From Bartonella henselae str. Houston-1 (GTDB taxonomy: Bacteria; Pseudomonadota; Alphaproteobacteria; Rhizobiales; Rhizobiaceae), in the NCBI RefSeq assembly GCF_000046705.1, contig NC_005956.1, positions 1,709,001 to 1,773,000 of the forward strand: a stretch of DNA of 64,000 bases, in the 5' to 3' direction. Positions within the stretch are counted from its first letter, which is position 1. The number at the start of each line of letters is the position of its first letter. Shown one piece after another: positions 29,571 through 38,528 of the stretch. Both the position numbers and the translations under genes were made by a program. The notes beneath the pieces were generated by a model. That model made no database searches, was not told the DNA's origin, and was given only the letters and a program-made list of their open reading frames with translations.

Positions 29571-30290
29571 GAGCACCATTGTGAAAATGACTTAGGAACA
29601 TTAAGAGATGTCTCGTTAAAACAAGCACGTGAATCTGCAACATAATGACGTTCTGTTTTGGGTTGAGGGAAGTGCCTCCTTTAAAACACGATAAACAAAA
29701 GTTTGAAGCAAAGCGTACTCTCCATTATTTAAAAGACATTGCTCTTAAATACTTTTGAAAGTCGTAAAACTGACTTAAAAGGAAATGGTAAAGATAGAAA
29801 CTGGTTTTCACTTTTACGACTTTATATTCTCCTCAAATGAGGTTTTATATCTGTTTTAGAAATTACCCAACCAGAGATACACAATACCCTTGTTCCTATT
29901 TGGCATACAAAAGCTGCAACAGCAGAGAAAGCACTTAAATCCCCCCTCAATCTCTATCTCAAACATGCTGATACCTTAGGTTTAGATGTTGATTTACAGA
30001 CAACAGCAAAAGCAAGAGTTTTATTAAGTAAACAACGTCATAAAGTTAAAAACATGCCTGCTGTGGATTGGAGAAATATCCCGGCTTTTTATCAAATATT
30101 TCGCAAAACAACAAACATCACACATCTGGCTTTGCGTCTTCTTATCCTTACAGGGATTCGTACAAATCCTTTACGTCATATTCGTGAAGATCAGATTGAC
30201 GACGATATATGGACAATCCCTGCTGAGAATCTGAAAGGAAAGCGTGATATTATAGAAGATTTTTGCGTACCTTTATCATCATAAGTGTAT
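29570..30290 (+). pseudogene. P4-type tyrosine integrase remnant
   Basis: Fragments in shifting frames read TLRDVSLKQARESA, then LYLKHADTLGLDVDLQ, then NMPAVDWRNIPAFYQIFRKT, ALRLLILTGIRTNPLRHIRE and DDIWTIPAENLKGKRDI. These match the N-terminal and central parts of phage P4-like integrases; the R of the catalytic region (TGIRTN) is visible but the C-terminal HxxR and Tyr are gone. Several stops and frameshifts lie in between. A second copy of its beginning follows at 30283-30440. Confidence 0.8.
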
Positions 30291-31229
30291 AGAGAGTGAA
30301 GCACAATGGCTTTACCGTTATACCATTCACGGGCTTCCTCACAAGCGCCATCGTGAAAGAAGCTTGAGAATATTAAGAAATGTCTTGTTAAAACAAGCGC
30401 GTGAATGTGCCACACAAGTGTATTTTGTTTGGAGCGTTTTGTTTTGCATGAAGGCATAATGTTTCTTGCATCCAAAAGTGTTCTTCTACTTCAATCACTC
30501 TTTAAAAGGCAAGATGAGGAAACAGGTGGATGCAAATAGAGCAAGATAACTGTGCCTATATTGTATTCTACCATACTCTCTTTTGCGTGGATCAAAGAGA
30601 AAGAGAGCTGAGGACATTAAACCGTGAAAAAATTGACACTAAAACGGGTTAGTAAACTTGCTAAGAAGAAATGGGCAGAAACACAAAAAAATTGAGGATA
30701 TAATAAAAAGCAGAGCACTCATTGAGCGTAAATTGCACAATCATTTAAGGAAAGAAGAGACTGAACCGTCACAGAGTCACAAATCCAGGGTGGTGAATTA
30801 AATCACCAAAATATTGAGCATTGCCAATTTGCGTGCAGTGGCAATAATTGCTTCTTATTATTTGCAAAACACTTTTGTGAATGAATAAATCAGACATAAA
30901 AAATCTATAAAGCAATAAAGATATTGTTAAGAAGCATAAAAAAACTTATGCATTAAAAGATCACATCAAGGGTAAACAAAAAGCTTTGTCTTTTAGAGTG
31001 AACGCATAAGTTTTTGAGAGAGAAGAAATTTAAAAATAGAAGAATCACTGTAAAGTGTAATCAAGAACAACCATACATGATCAAAAGAATATCCGATTAT
31101 TTGTAAACCTTTTCCCCTCATTCTAATCCAACAAATACAAAATTTATCGTTTTTGATGAAATTCCTAGTTAACTTTCCGCCTTTTGAGGACATCAACCTC
31201 AAAAAGCAAAAAGACATTTGAAAAATTGA
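30283..31229. other. mobile-element graveyard with repeated integrase leader
   Basis: 30283-30440 repeats 29503-29660 (gtgtatagagagtgaagcac ... taccgttata ... ttaaaacaagc) with about 15-20% visible differences, so the 5' part of the integrase locus is present twice. Around 30625-30800 a GTG-led frame reads KKLTLKRVSKLAKKKWAETQ and, after a frameshift, DIIKSRALIERKLHNHLRKE; it resembles a small charged conjugation-type protein but I cannot name it. Nothing else is recognised. Confidence 0.5.
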
Positions 31230-31271
31230 ATGAGAAAGGTACAGACTCGTACATATTTCTATGAGGAGAGG

Positions 31272-31819
31272 ATGATAGCAATCACAAAAAAACGGACAAT
31301 TTCCACATTAATCGGTTTAGAAGATGCAGGTGAACTGTCTTCCTATTCCCTGCACAATGCAAACCCTCTCTGCCCTTGGGAACCGATCAAATCTGATGAT
31401 CAAAATACCCTTCTTGAGCAGCACGAGTCAACGCTTTTACTTGTAAAAATGCATAAAGAACAGCATACTGATATGCCGTACGATTGAAAAATGACAACAC
31501 CATCATCGCTGTGGTGAATTTTACAAATGTAGTTTGTGGTATTTTTCAAGCCTGTTACCTCGATTTCTCTCTTGATGAAAAATATCAAGGCAAAAGCCCC
31601 ATGTTTGAGATTTTATTTGCTCTAATACTCCATATCTTTGATGTTTACCACCTGCATAGAGTGATGGTAAACTATAGACTCGAAAATATCAGAAGCAGAA
31701 TTTTACTGAAACGCCTTAGTTTTGATAAAGAAGGCTACGCAAGAGATTATCTGATGATTCTTGACAAATGGAGAGATCACATTCTCGCCTCTCGAATTCA
31801 TGATCTTATAAGAGATTAG
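31272..31819 (+). pseudogene. RimJ/RimL-type N-acetyltransferase, frameshifted
   Basis: Two overlapping frames together resemble a GNAT acetyltransferase of the RimJ family (N-terminal acetylation of ribosomal proteins). Frame one (to 31487) has NPLCPWEPIKSDD, matching the LxPWEP motif. Frame two (31484-31819) has VVNFTNVVCGIFQACYLDFS, the helix IFDVYHLHRVMVNYRLENIR, and the C-terminal KRLSFDKEGYARDYLMI followed by WRDHILAS. The acetyl-CoA loop region is split by a frameshift and degenerate (EKYQGKSPMFEI instead of GxGxxTEA). Probably non-functional. Confidence 0.7.
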
Positions 31820-31924
31820 AATAAAGCATGATAAGGTGTTTTAGCAGAGAATGTACCAGAACAAAGAGATAATATTTTAAGTCTCACAAAATTATGAAGA
31901 TGTTTCTTTTCCACATCTTCGCAC

Positions 31925-32000
31925 ATTTACTGTCTTCGCACAAAAGTTCAAGTTCTAATCATTGTTCTTTTTTTGCACGCAAGTATTTTTCTTCTCCAGT
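31925..32000 (-). pseudogene. decayed duplicate of the ABC-F gene 3' end
   Basis: The block caaaagttcaagttctaatc followed by attgttct...gcac matches the last codons of the ABC-F gene (32131-32180) at an offset of 191 bp in the same orientation. Only about 75 bp can be matched. Confidence 0.7.
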
Positions 32001-32101
32001 GCATGCGCTTACATCATAAAGAATTGTGCAAAAAACAGATAGGAAATGAAAGAGAAGCGATTATCCACATCTATAAAAAAGGTTAACATGAACGCGTTTT
32101 T

Positions 32102-33964
32102 TTATGACTTCACACCCTCTATATCTTCGCGTAAAAGTTCAAGTTCTAACCATTCTTCTTCTTTCCCCGCACAAAGCTTTTGCTTTTCTTGAAGCTTTAT
32201 AGAAAGACGCTCGAAACGCTCTTTATCATTGCAATACAGTGCTGGGTCAAAAAGTTCTTGTTCAATTTTTTTGATTTCGTCTTGCAAAACAGCGATTTGT
32301 TCAGGCAATTTCTCCAGTGCATAAACCTGCTTATAAGACAGCTTACGCGGTTTTATTTTCTCCGGCTCCATAGAGGCACGATTTGTTGACGCATTGGAGT
32401 TTTTATTCTCCAATACACGAGGATTTGAAAGGGCTTTACCCTGTGATACTGCTCCCTCTTTGCACCCTAACAATGCAGCGTGCTTGTTTTGCGCTATCAT
32501 ATCACTATAACCGCCAGCATACAAAATCCAGTGTCCATCTCCTTGGGGTGCCAACATATGAGTCACAGTGCGATCTAAAAAGTCCCTATCATGGCTGACC
32601 AACAACACAGTTCCAGCAAAATCGGCAATAAATTCTTGCAACAAGTCCAACGTTTCCATATCCAAATCATTGGTTGGTTCATCAAGAATCAAAAAATTTG
32701 CTGGGCGCGAAAGAAGTCGAGCAAGCATAAGGCGGGCTCTTTCTCCACCTGAAAATTCTTTAAGTGGTGTACGTGCTTGTTCGGGCAAAAACAAAAAGTC
32801 TTTCATATAAGACACCACATGGCGTTCTTGCCCATTGATCACAAGAGTATCACCTCTCCCCCCCGTAAGATAATGTGCTAATGTTTCCTCTTCATTTAAA
32901 ATGCGCTGTTGATCAAGAAACGCCATGGAGATATTATATCCATGCTTCACCGTTCCACTATCAGCCGCTTCCTGCCCAATCAGAACAGACAGCAACGTAG
33001 TCTTTCCAATACCGTTGGGACCAACTAGACCGATTCGATCACCACGCTGAACGCGCAAAGAGAAATCTTTTACAATAACACGCTCACCATAAGACTTTGA
33101 AATGCGCTTTGCTTCCAGCACCAATTGACCAGAATCATGGCTTTTAGCAACAGTCAAAAGCGCACTTCCAGATGGTCCTTTATAGGTTTGATGAAGCTGT
33201 CGCAGTTCTTTTAAAGCACCCAGACGACGTACATTTCGTTTACGCCGTGCTGTTACCCCATAGCGCAACCATTGTTCTTCACGAGCAATCTGTCGCCTTA
33301 ATTTGTGTTGTTCGAGAGCTTCCTCTTCAAGCGCTTTATCACGCCAATTTTCAAACTCTGAAAAACGCTTTTCGAGTCTTTTAGTAATCCCCCGATCAAG
33401 CCATACCGTTGAACGAGTGACATTTTCTAAAAATCGCCGATCATGCGAAATCACCACAAGCGCTGAACGCAAAGAAAATAACGTACCTTCAAGCCATTCA
33501 ATGGTTGGTAAATCGAGATGATTGGTTGGTTCATCTAAGAGAAGGATATCGGGTTTTGCAGCTATGGCCTGTAATAATGAAACGCGCCGCCTTTCACCCC
33601 CAGAAAGGTTTGCCAATTTTTCGGTTCCTGAAAAACCAAGATTTGCTAAAAGGGTATTGATCCACTGTGCATCAGGTACATGATCGAGCCCTGCTTCTAC
33701 AAAGGCGTGAACATCTTCAAATCCTGAACAATCAGGATTTTGTGAGAGATAACGGAGTGTTGCCCGAGGGTGGCGAAAAATTTCCCCCTCGTTTGGCTCT
33801 ATTATTCCAGCGGCAATTTTTAACAGCGTTGACTTTCCACACCCATTACGTCCCACAAGGGCAATACGCGCGCCTTGTTCAACTGCTAAACAAGCTTGGT
33901 TGAACAAAGGCGTTTTCCCAAAGGTTAGGCAAATGCGGTCAAGCCGCAAAAGCGGCACCACCAT
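32102..33964 (-). CDS. uup: ABC-F family ATPase (Uup-like)
   Basis: A soluble protein with two ABC ATPase domains in one chain and no membrane segments, 620 residues. The first domain has GRNGCGKST, LSGGERRR and LLLDEPTNHLD; the second has GPNGIGKTT, FSGGERAR and LILDEPTNDLD. A C-terminal coiled coil (~540-620, YKQVYALEKLPEQIAVLQDE) is typical of Uup. ABC-F proteins act on ribosomes, and Uup also binds branched DNA. The ATG at 33964 overlaps the stop of the upstream lipoprotein gene as TAATG and is preferred over a start 7 codons earlier. Confidence 0.9.
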   Translation of the reverse strand: MVVPLLRLDRICLTFGKTPLFNQACLAVEQGARIALVGRNGCGKSTLLKIAAGIIEPNEGEIFRHPRATLRYLSQNPDCSGFEDVHAFVEAGLDHVPDAQWINTLLANLGFSGTEKLANLSGGERRRVSLLQAIAAKPDILLLDEPTNHLDLPTIEWLEGTLFSLRSALVVISHDRRFLENVTRSTVWLDRGITKRLEKRFSEFENWRDKALEEEALEQHKLRRQIAREEQWLRYGVTARRKRNVRRLGALKELRQLHQTYKGPSGSALLTVAKSHDSGQLVLEAKRISKSYGERVIVKDFSLRVQRGDRIGLVGPNGIGKTTLLSVLIGQEAADSGTVKHGYNISMAFLDQQRILNEEETLAHYLTGGRGDTLVINGQERHVVSYMKDFLFLPEQARTPLKEFSGGERARLMLARLLSRPANFLILDEPTNDLDMETLDLLQEFIADFAGTVLLVSHDRDFLDRTVTHMLAPQGDGHWILYAGGYSDMIAQNKHAALLGCKEGAVSQGKALSNPRVLENKNSNASTNRASMEPEKIKPRKLSYKQVYALEKLPEQIAVLQDEIKKIEQELFDPALYCNDKERFERLSIKLQEKQKLCAGKEEEWLELELLREDIEGVKS

Positions 33965-34377
33965 TAACGAACGCGTTGTGGACAAGGTGCTTGATACATA
34001 ACACCTCTTCCATCACGGTAAGTACACAATTGTGGTGTCTGCACTTTTTGAGCACAAGGCGCAGAGTAAACTTGGCCTTTACGATTACGATATGTGCACA
34101 TTGCTGGATGCGGAGCAACAATTTGTCTTTGTTGCCTTTGTCTTTGTTGTCTTTGCTGATTGACAGCAGCCCCTGTCACAGACCCTGCAATTGCGCCAAC
34201 TGCTGCACCGGTAAGCGCTGCTTCAGGCGTGCTTCCAGCAATTGCTGTTCCAGCCAAAGCACCTATTGCCGCACCTCCCACACCGTAGCGTGCAATGCGT
34301 TGATCATTCACAGTACACGCCACCGTACTTAAACCAATGGTGGAAATAACTGCTACTTTCAAAATTGATTTTAACAT
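33964..34377 (-). CDS. glycine-zipper outer-membrane-type lipoprotein
   Basis: The 137-residue protein has a signal peptide (MLKSILKVAVISTIGLSTVA) ending at a candidate lipid-attachment cysteine, then a glycine-zipper segment YGVGGAAIGALAGTAIAG followed by AVGAIAGSVTGAAV, a Gln/Arg-rich linker, and two similar C-terminal repeats CTYRNRKGQVYSAPC and CTYRDGRGVMYQAPC. Rickettsia 17-kDa-antigen-like proteins share the zipper. Role unknown, probably envelope. Its stop overlaps the ABC-F start by 1 nt, so the pair is translated in series. Confidence 0.8.
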   Translation of the reverse strand: MLKSILKVAVISTIGLSTVACTVNDQRIARYGVGGAAIGALAGTAIAGSTPEAALTGAAVGAIAGSVTGAAVNQQRQQRQRQQRQIVAPHPAMCTYRNRKGQVYSAPCAQKVQTPQLCTYRDGRGVMYQAPCPQRVR

Positions 34378-34478
34378 ATAAAACCTCTCCTTAAAAAGAT
34401 CAAAACATAAATATATTATTATGCCGGCACTTCATTACTTATCCCCCTTCTGCATTATTCAAATATACTCGAAGAGAC

Positions 34479-35114
34479 TCATGAAATAGGTACAGATGCC
34501 AACACTATAGCTTTTCCAGAACATAAATGACAAGAGAAGGTTCCACAAATGCGGTTAGAAAGTGTCAAAGAAGACCCAAACAACACATTTTTATTATAAA
34601 GAGGCCATTTTGCACCTGATATGGTTAATTCTTTTAAATCAGAAAAACCAATGATACTAAATAAAGAATCATCAGGTAAATCGCATGAAAAAGGCTTTGG
34701 CAAAAGTGGCCAGCCTTCTTCACGGCCACTGGTCAATAACACTGAAATGCCTTTTTCTTCCATGACCAGTGCTTGTGTCATATGAGAAAGGCTATGATCG
34801 CTTCTTTCACCTCCAAAAGCACCACACAAAATAAGCTTTTCAGCCCCCTTTTGGAGAGCTCTTTCACATGCCAGTGCACTATCGGTCATATCTTTATCAG
34901 GGGGAAAAATCTCACGGGGAATATCTGCATATTTGCTTTTTAAAGCTTGCTGAGAAGAATCGAAATCGCCCAACCACAACTCAGGTACCACATTGAGAGC
35001 TTCTGCATGACGCATTCCACCATCAGCGGCAATCACACGACTGTTGCGAATTTGATTACGCAAACGATCGGTGATAAAAAGATCTCCATTTAACAATATT
35101 GTAAATGTTGTCAT
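34479..35114 (-). CDS. thiN: thiamine pyrophosphokinase
   Basis: The enzyme phosphorylates thiamine to thiamine diphosphate, the cofactor of transketolase encoded in this window. The 211-residue protein shows family motifs AADGGMRHAE, LGDFDSS and PPDKDMTDSALA in the catalytic half, with FGGERSDHSLSHM in the middle, and a beta-rich C-terminal thiamine-binding part. ATG start, complete. It is upstream of the lipoprotein/ABC-F pair with about 100 bp between. Confidence 0.9.
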   Translation of the reverse strand: MTTFTILLNGDLFITDRLRNQIRNSRVIAADGGMRHAEALNVVPELWLGDFDSSQQALKSKYADIPREIFPPDKDMTDSALACERALQKGAEKLILCGAFGGERSDHSLSHMTQALVMEEKGISVLLTSGREEGWPLLPKPFSCDLPDDSLFSIIGFSDLKELTISGAKWPLYNKNVLFGSSLTLSNRICGTFSCHLCSGKAIVLASVPIS

Positions 35115-35358
35115 GACAGACTATGCCCTTCATAATGCTTTCTTTTTATATCATCTTTATATAAAAATAACTGTGATAGAGTTGAAAGCATCCTTTCTAA
35201 AAACTTTTTCCCAGAGGGTTTCTTCATTTTAAAAACAGACCACAACGATACGAATGGAATTTGTCAAAATATCATAAAAAAAAACGGTGGCACACTCGTC
35301 GGCACCAAATTTTCAACGAACCCAGATTTTTCAACAGATATCGTTTTTTCGCACCAGC

Positions 35359-36804
35359 ATGTATAAAGTACTTCTGATAAGTTTAATGCTTCTCCTTTCT
35401 GCTTGTCATACGACTTCCTCTCCCAACGAGACGCTTTCTTCTTGGGATTCTTCTGCAAGAAGAGAACAAGCCAGTAAGAACAATATCTATGTCACATTAA
35501 GTGCAAAACAACACCCACGTATTTTACAAATCTATGGAGGTGCCTATTATAATCCAAAACTTGAACGCCTATTAGAGAATATTGTACGTAAACTCACCGT
35601 TGGATTACAAAATTCTTACAAAAGCTATTCACTTACAATTTTAAATACGCAGAGTGTCAATGCATTTGCTTTGCCCAATGGTTCTATCTACATCACCCGC
35701 GGTATGCTAACACTAGCCAATGATTCTTCAGAAGTTGCGGCAATTCTAGCCCATGAAATAGCCCATATTACTGCCAATCATGGCATTTTACGCTTACAAA
35801 AAAAAGCAGAATTGAAGACAACAGAGCGTATATCATCAAATCTTCTCTCTCTCAGTGGAGAGAAAATTCACAAAAGCATCGAAAACAAGCGAAAACTCGC
35901 ACAATTTTCACGTAATCAGGAACTACAAGCCGATTCGATTGCACTGGAAATGCTCAAACAAGCAGGATACGATCCGTTTTCTTTGCCGCGCTTTCTCCAG
36001 TCAATGGCAGCCTATAGCCTTTTTCGTAGTATCCCAGGAAGTCAAAATGCTCCCTTAGGTTTTCTCATAACACATCCAACCACCCCGCAACGGATTCGTC
36101 TTGCGATAGAAAAAGCACATAAAATCAGTTCAGCAAACACTGGCAACACGGATCGTGATGCTTTTCTCAAGAGTATTGATGGCATGATTTTTGGGGGCAG
36201 CCCTCATACAGGTTTTGTTCAAAACAACCAATTTATTCACCCGCAATTGGGCATAACTTTTTCCGTTCCACAGAATTTCATTATAGAAAATTCAGCGCAC
36301 ACTGTTTGGGCTAGCGGCCCAGATAAAATTGCCATTCGTTTTGATGCCATACCGCATCCTGCTGAAATATCTGCGAGTGAATATTTGCAAAGTGGCTGGC
36401 TTGCAGGACTAGATAAATCCTCTGTCCACCCATTTATAATCCAAGGTTTACCTGGAGCCCATGCCCGTGCACGCAATGCACAATGGCAATTTGATGTGGT
36501 TGTCATTTTGTTCAACAATCACGTCTTACGTTTTCTAACTGCTGCTCCGCATGATTCTCAAAATTTTGCAGAGATTGCCGAAAAAACGGTACAGAGTTTT
36601 CGTTTTCTTTCCTCGTCACAACTAAAAAAGCTGAAACCTTTGAGAATTCGTATTGTGCGTGTTCAGAAAGGAGAAAGCGTTGCAAGCCTTGCGAAAAAAA
36701 TGCAAAATATACCGCACAACGAAAAACTCTTTCGTATTCTTAATTCGCTCTCACCAAGCCAAGCTTTACAGACAGGAGCAGCCGTTAAAATTATCACACA
36801 GTAA
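35359..36804 (+). CDS. M48 family zinc metalloprotease, lipoprotein
   Basis: The 481-residue protein starts at the ATG giving MYKVLLISLMLLLSAC, a lipoprotein signal with lipobox LLSAC (Cys16). The zinc site HEIAH lies at 132-136 with the third ligand in the NQELQADSIALEM helix, giving an M48 peptidase domain at ~55-250 as in BepA/LoiP-type outer-membrane quality-control proteases. The C-terminus (RIRIVRVQKGESVASLAKKM) resembles a LysM-like or Yfg-type module. A longer frame from 35287 would bury the signal peptide. It is divergent from thiN. Confidence 0.9.
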   Translation: MYKVLLISLMLLLSACHTTSSPNETLSSWDSSARREQASKNNIYVTLSAKQHPRILQIYGGAYYNPKLERLLENIVRKLTVGLQNSYKSYSLTILNTQSVNAFALPNGSIYITRGMLTLANDSSEVAAILAHEIAHITANHGILRLQKKAELKTTERISSNLLSLSGEKIHKSIENKRKLAQFSRNQELQADSIALEMLKQAGYDPFSLPRFLQSMAAYSLFRSIPGSQNAPLGFLITHPTTPQRIRLAIEKAHKISSANTGNTDRDAFLKSIDGMIFGGSPHTGFVQNNQFIHPQLGITFSVPQNFIIENSAHTVWASGPDKIAIRFDAIPHPAEISASEYLQSGWLAGLDKSSVHPFIIQGLPGAHARARNAQWQFDVVVILFNNHVLRFLTAAPHDSQNFAEIAEKTVQSFRFLSSSQLKKLKPLRIRIVRVQKGESVASLAKKMQNIPHNEKLFRILNSLSPSQALQTGAAVKIITQ

Positions 36805-36859
36805 AAAACAAAAAGACAGCCTCTTTCATTATTTTCTGCACATTGAAGCATATGCGAAA

Positions 36860-36965
36860 CAGCCTCCGTTGCACTTCGAAAACTGTACCCTAACCCGCAA
36901 TTGCAGAGCGATGCTTCCGGTTCATTGCCTGAAAAATCTTTACGGCTTGCATATCAATAAACACC
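36860..36965 (-). pseudogene. decayed duplicate of the rpoH 3' flank
   Basis: Blocks tgtaccctaacccgcaattg, ttcattgcctgaaaaat and acggcttgcatatca correspond to 37086-37147, i.e. the last codons and downstream flank of rpoH, at an offset of about 190 bp. Only the distal flank and stop region are recognisable. The remainder of 36805-37136 is non-coding. Confidence 0.65.
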
Positions 36966-37136
36966 TGGTCAATTAACTGACTTCATCATTTTCTGCACTT
37001 TTGATTCGCTTTTACCCTCTTCCTTCTCCCTTGTAGGGTGAGGTTTTTTCACACAGATGCGCGAGCTTTCGAGATCCAGTTTCTTGTACCCTATCCCATA
37101 CCACTCACGAACCACTGCCTGAAAAAACTTCATGGC

Positions 37137-38048
37137 TTACACATCATAAGCATCTGCTGGATTAACAGTAAGCAAGGCAGAACGCAGCTTTTGTAAAGCC
37201 CGCGCTTCAATTTGGCGCACCCGCTCTTTTGAGATTCCTAACTTTTCACCTAAAACTTCTAAAGTAGCACCTTCTTCATTTAAGCGTCGGAAACGAATAA
37301 TTTCCAATTCCCGTTCATTGAGAATTTGTAACGCATCATAAAGCCATTGTGTGCGCCTTTGACCATCAATCACTTGTTCAATTAAAGCATCAGGTAGAGG
37401 ACTATCATCCACAAGAGCATCCATTTTGGCAACAGGATTATCACTATTTTCAGAAACAGAAACGCTCAAGGAATTATCAGAACTTGAAAAACGGAAATCC
37501 ATTGTTTCAACATCACGCACGGAAACGCCAAGCTTTTCAGCAATGCTACGGAAGATATCTTGTTTTGAAAGAGCGCTATCATCTTGCACCAATTTTGCCC
37601 GCAAACGACGCAGATTAAAGAAAAGTGCCTTTTGTGAAGAACTGGTTCCTCCTCGAACGATTGACCAATTGCGTAAAATATAATCTTGGATAGAAGCGCG
37701 AATCCACCATGTTGCATAAGTTGAAAAACGTACCTCGCGATCAGGTTCAAAACGTGCAGCAGCTTCCAACAACCCCACATAGCCTTCTTGTACCAAATCC
37801 CCCAATGGCATTTTGAAACGTTTAAAACGGTTAGCAATCGCAATCACCAAACGCATATGAGCAGCTGCAATTTGATGCATAGCTTCATCATCGCGTTTGT
37901 CTTTCCATCGCAGAGCCAAATCATGCTCTTTTTGCCGTTCAAGATAAGGCGCCTGCATAGCAGAACGCATCATATTGCGTCCCAAACTTTTGTCTGCATC
38001 GCTATAATTTTTACTATTTTTGTAAACAGCATTTGAAAGATTACCCAT
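37137..38048 (-). CDS. rpoH: RNA polymerase sigma factor RpoH (sigma-32)
   Basis: The heat-shock sigma factor directs RNA polymerase to chaperone and protease promoters. The 303-residue protein contains region 2 (MPLGDLVQEGYVGLLEAAAR, RFSTYATWWIRASIQDYILR), the RpoH box QKALFFNLRRLR, and region 4 HTH (LEVLGEKLGISKERVRQIEA). Rhizobiales often have two rpoH paralogues; this looks like a standard one. ATG start. A fragment of its 3' flank is duplicated downstream. Confidence 0.94.
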   Translation of the reverse strand: MGNLSNAVYKNSKNYSDADKSLGRNMMRSAMQAPYLERQKEHDLALRWKDKRDDEAMHQIAAAHMRLVIAIANRFKRFKMPLGDLVQEGYVGLLEAAARFEPDREVRFSTYATWWIRASIQDYILRNWSIVRGGTSSSQKALFFNLRRLRAKLVQDDSALSKQDIFRSIAEKLGVSVRDVETMDFRFSSSDNSLSVSVSENSDNPVAKMDALVDDSPLPDALIEQVIDGQRRTQWLYDALQILNERELEIIRFRRLNEEGATLEVLGEKLGISKERVRQIEARALQKLRSALLTVNPADAYDV

Positions 38049-38528
38049 AATAACCCCTTGCGATTAAAAATTATCAAAGTTGATTTGGCAACGACATCAT
38101 CATTCTTTCTAAAAAAGAACGTAAAAGTTGTTTATTTTTATGCTAACTACTTTAGCGTGTATTTTTATAATCGCAATTGTTTTTTTATTGTTATCGTAAA
38201 ACTTCTCGTCATTAGACACAGTTTCAGTCCCAAACAGCGATATAAATACGTCTTTTACCCGAAGAAATGCGCAAGAAAGCTTTTTTCTCACATGTTCGTA
38301 ATAGAACAGCAGCAGAAAAATAAAATATTCCAACAAAAGAGTGAATGTTTTGTTGGATTTTCGACTGACTTGCCTTTTGAGTAAAAAATTATTTTACGCT
38401 TGCAGCCTTACAATACAACTAATACATGTAATGAAAGTGTATACAACATCAAAACTGAATAAAAAATGAATGAAAAAGAAAACATCTAAAGCTAAAATAG
38501 TAAAAAGAAGCATCAAAAAACGACAAGA
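38049..38528. other. AT-rich divergent spacer between rpoH and helicase remnant
   Basis: 480 bp with very high A/T and no conserved frame. It must contain the rpoH promoter. No trace of the missing helicase motor domain of the downstream gene was found by eye. Confidence 0.45.
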
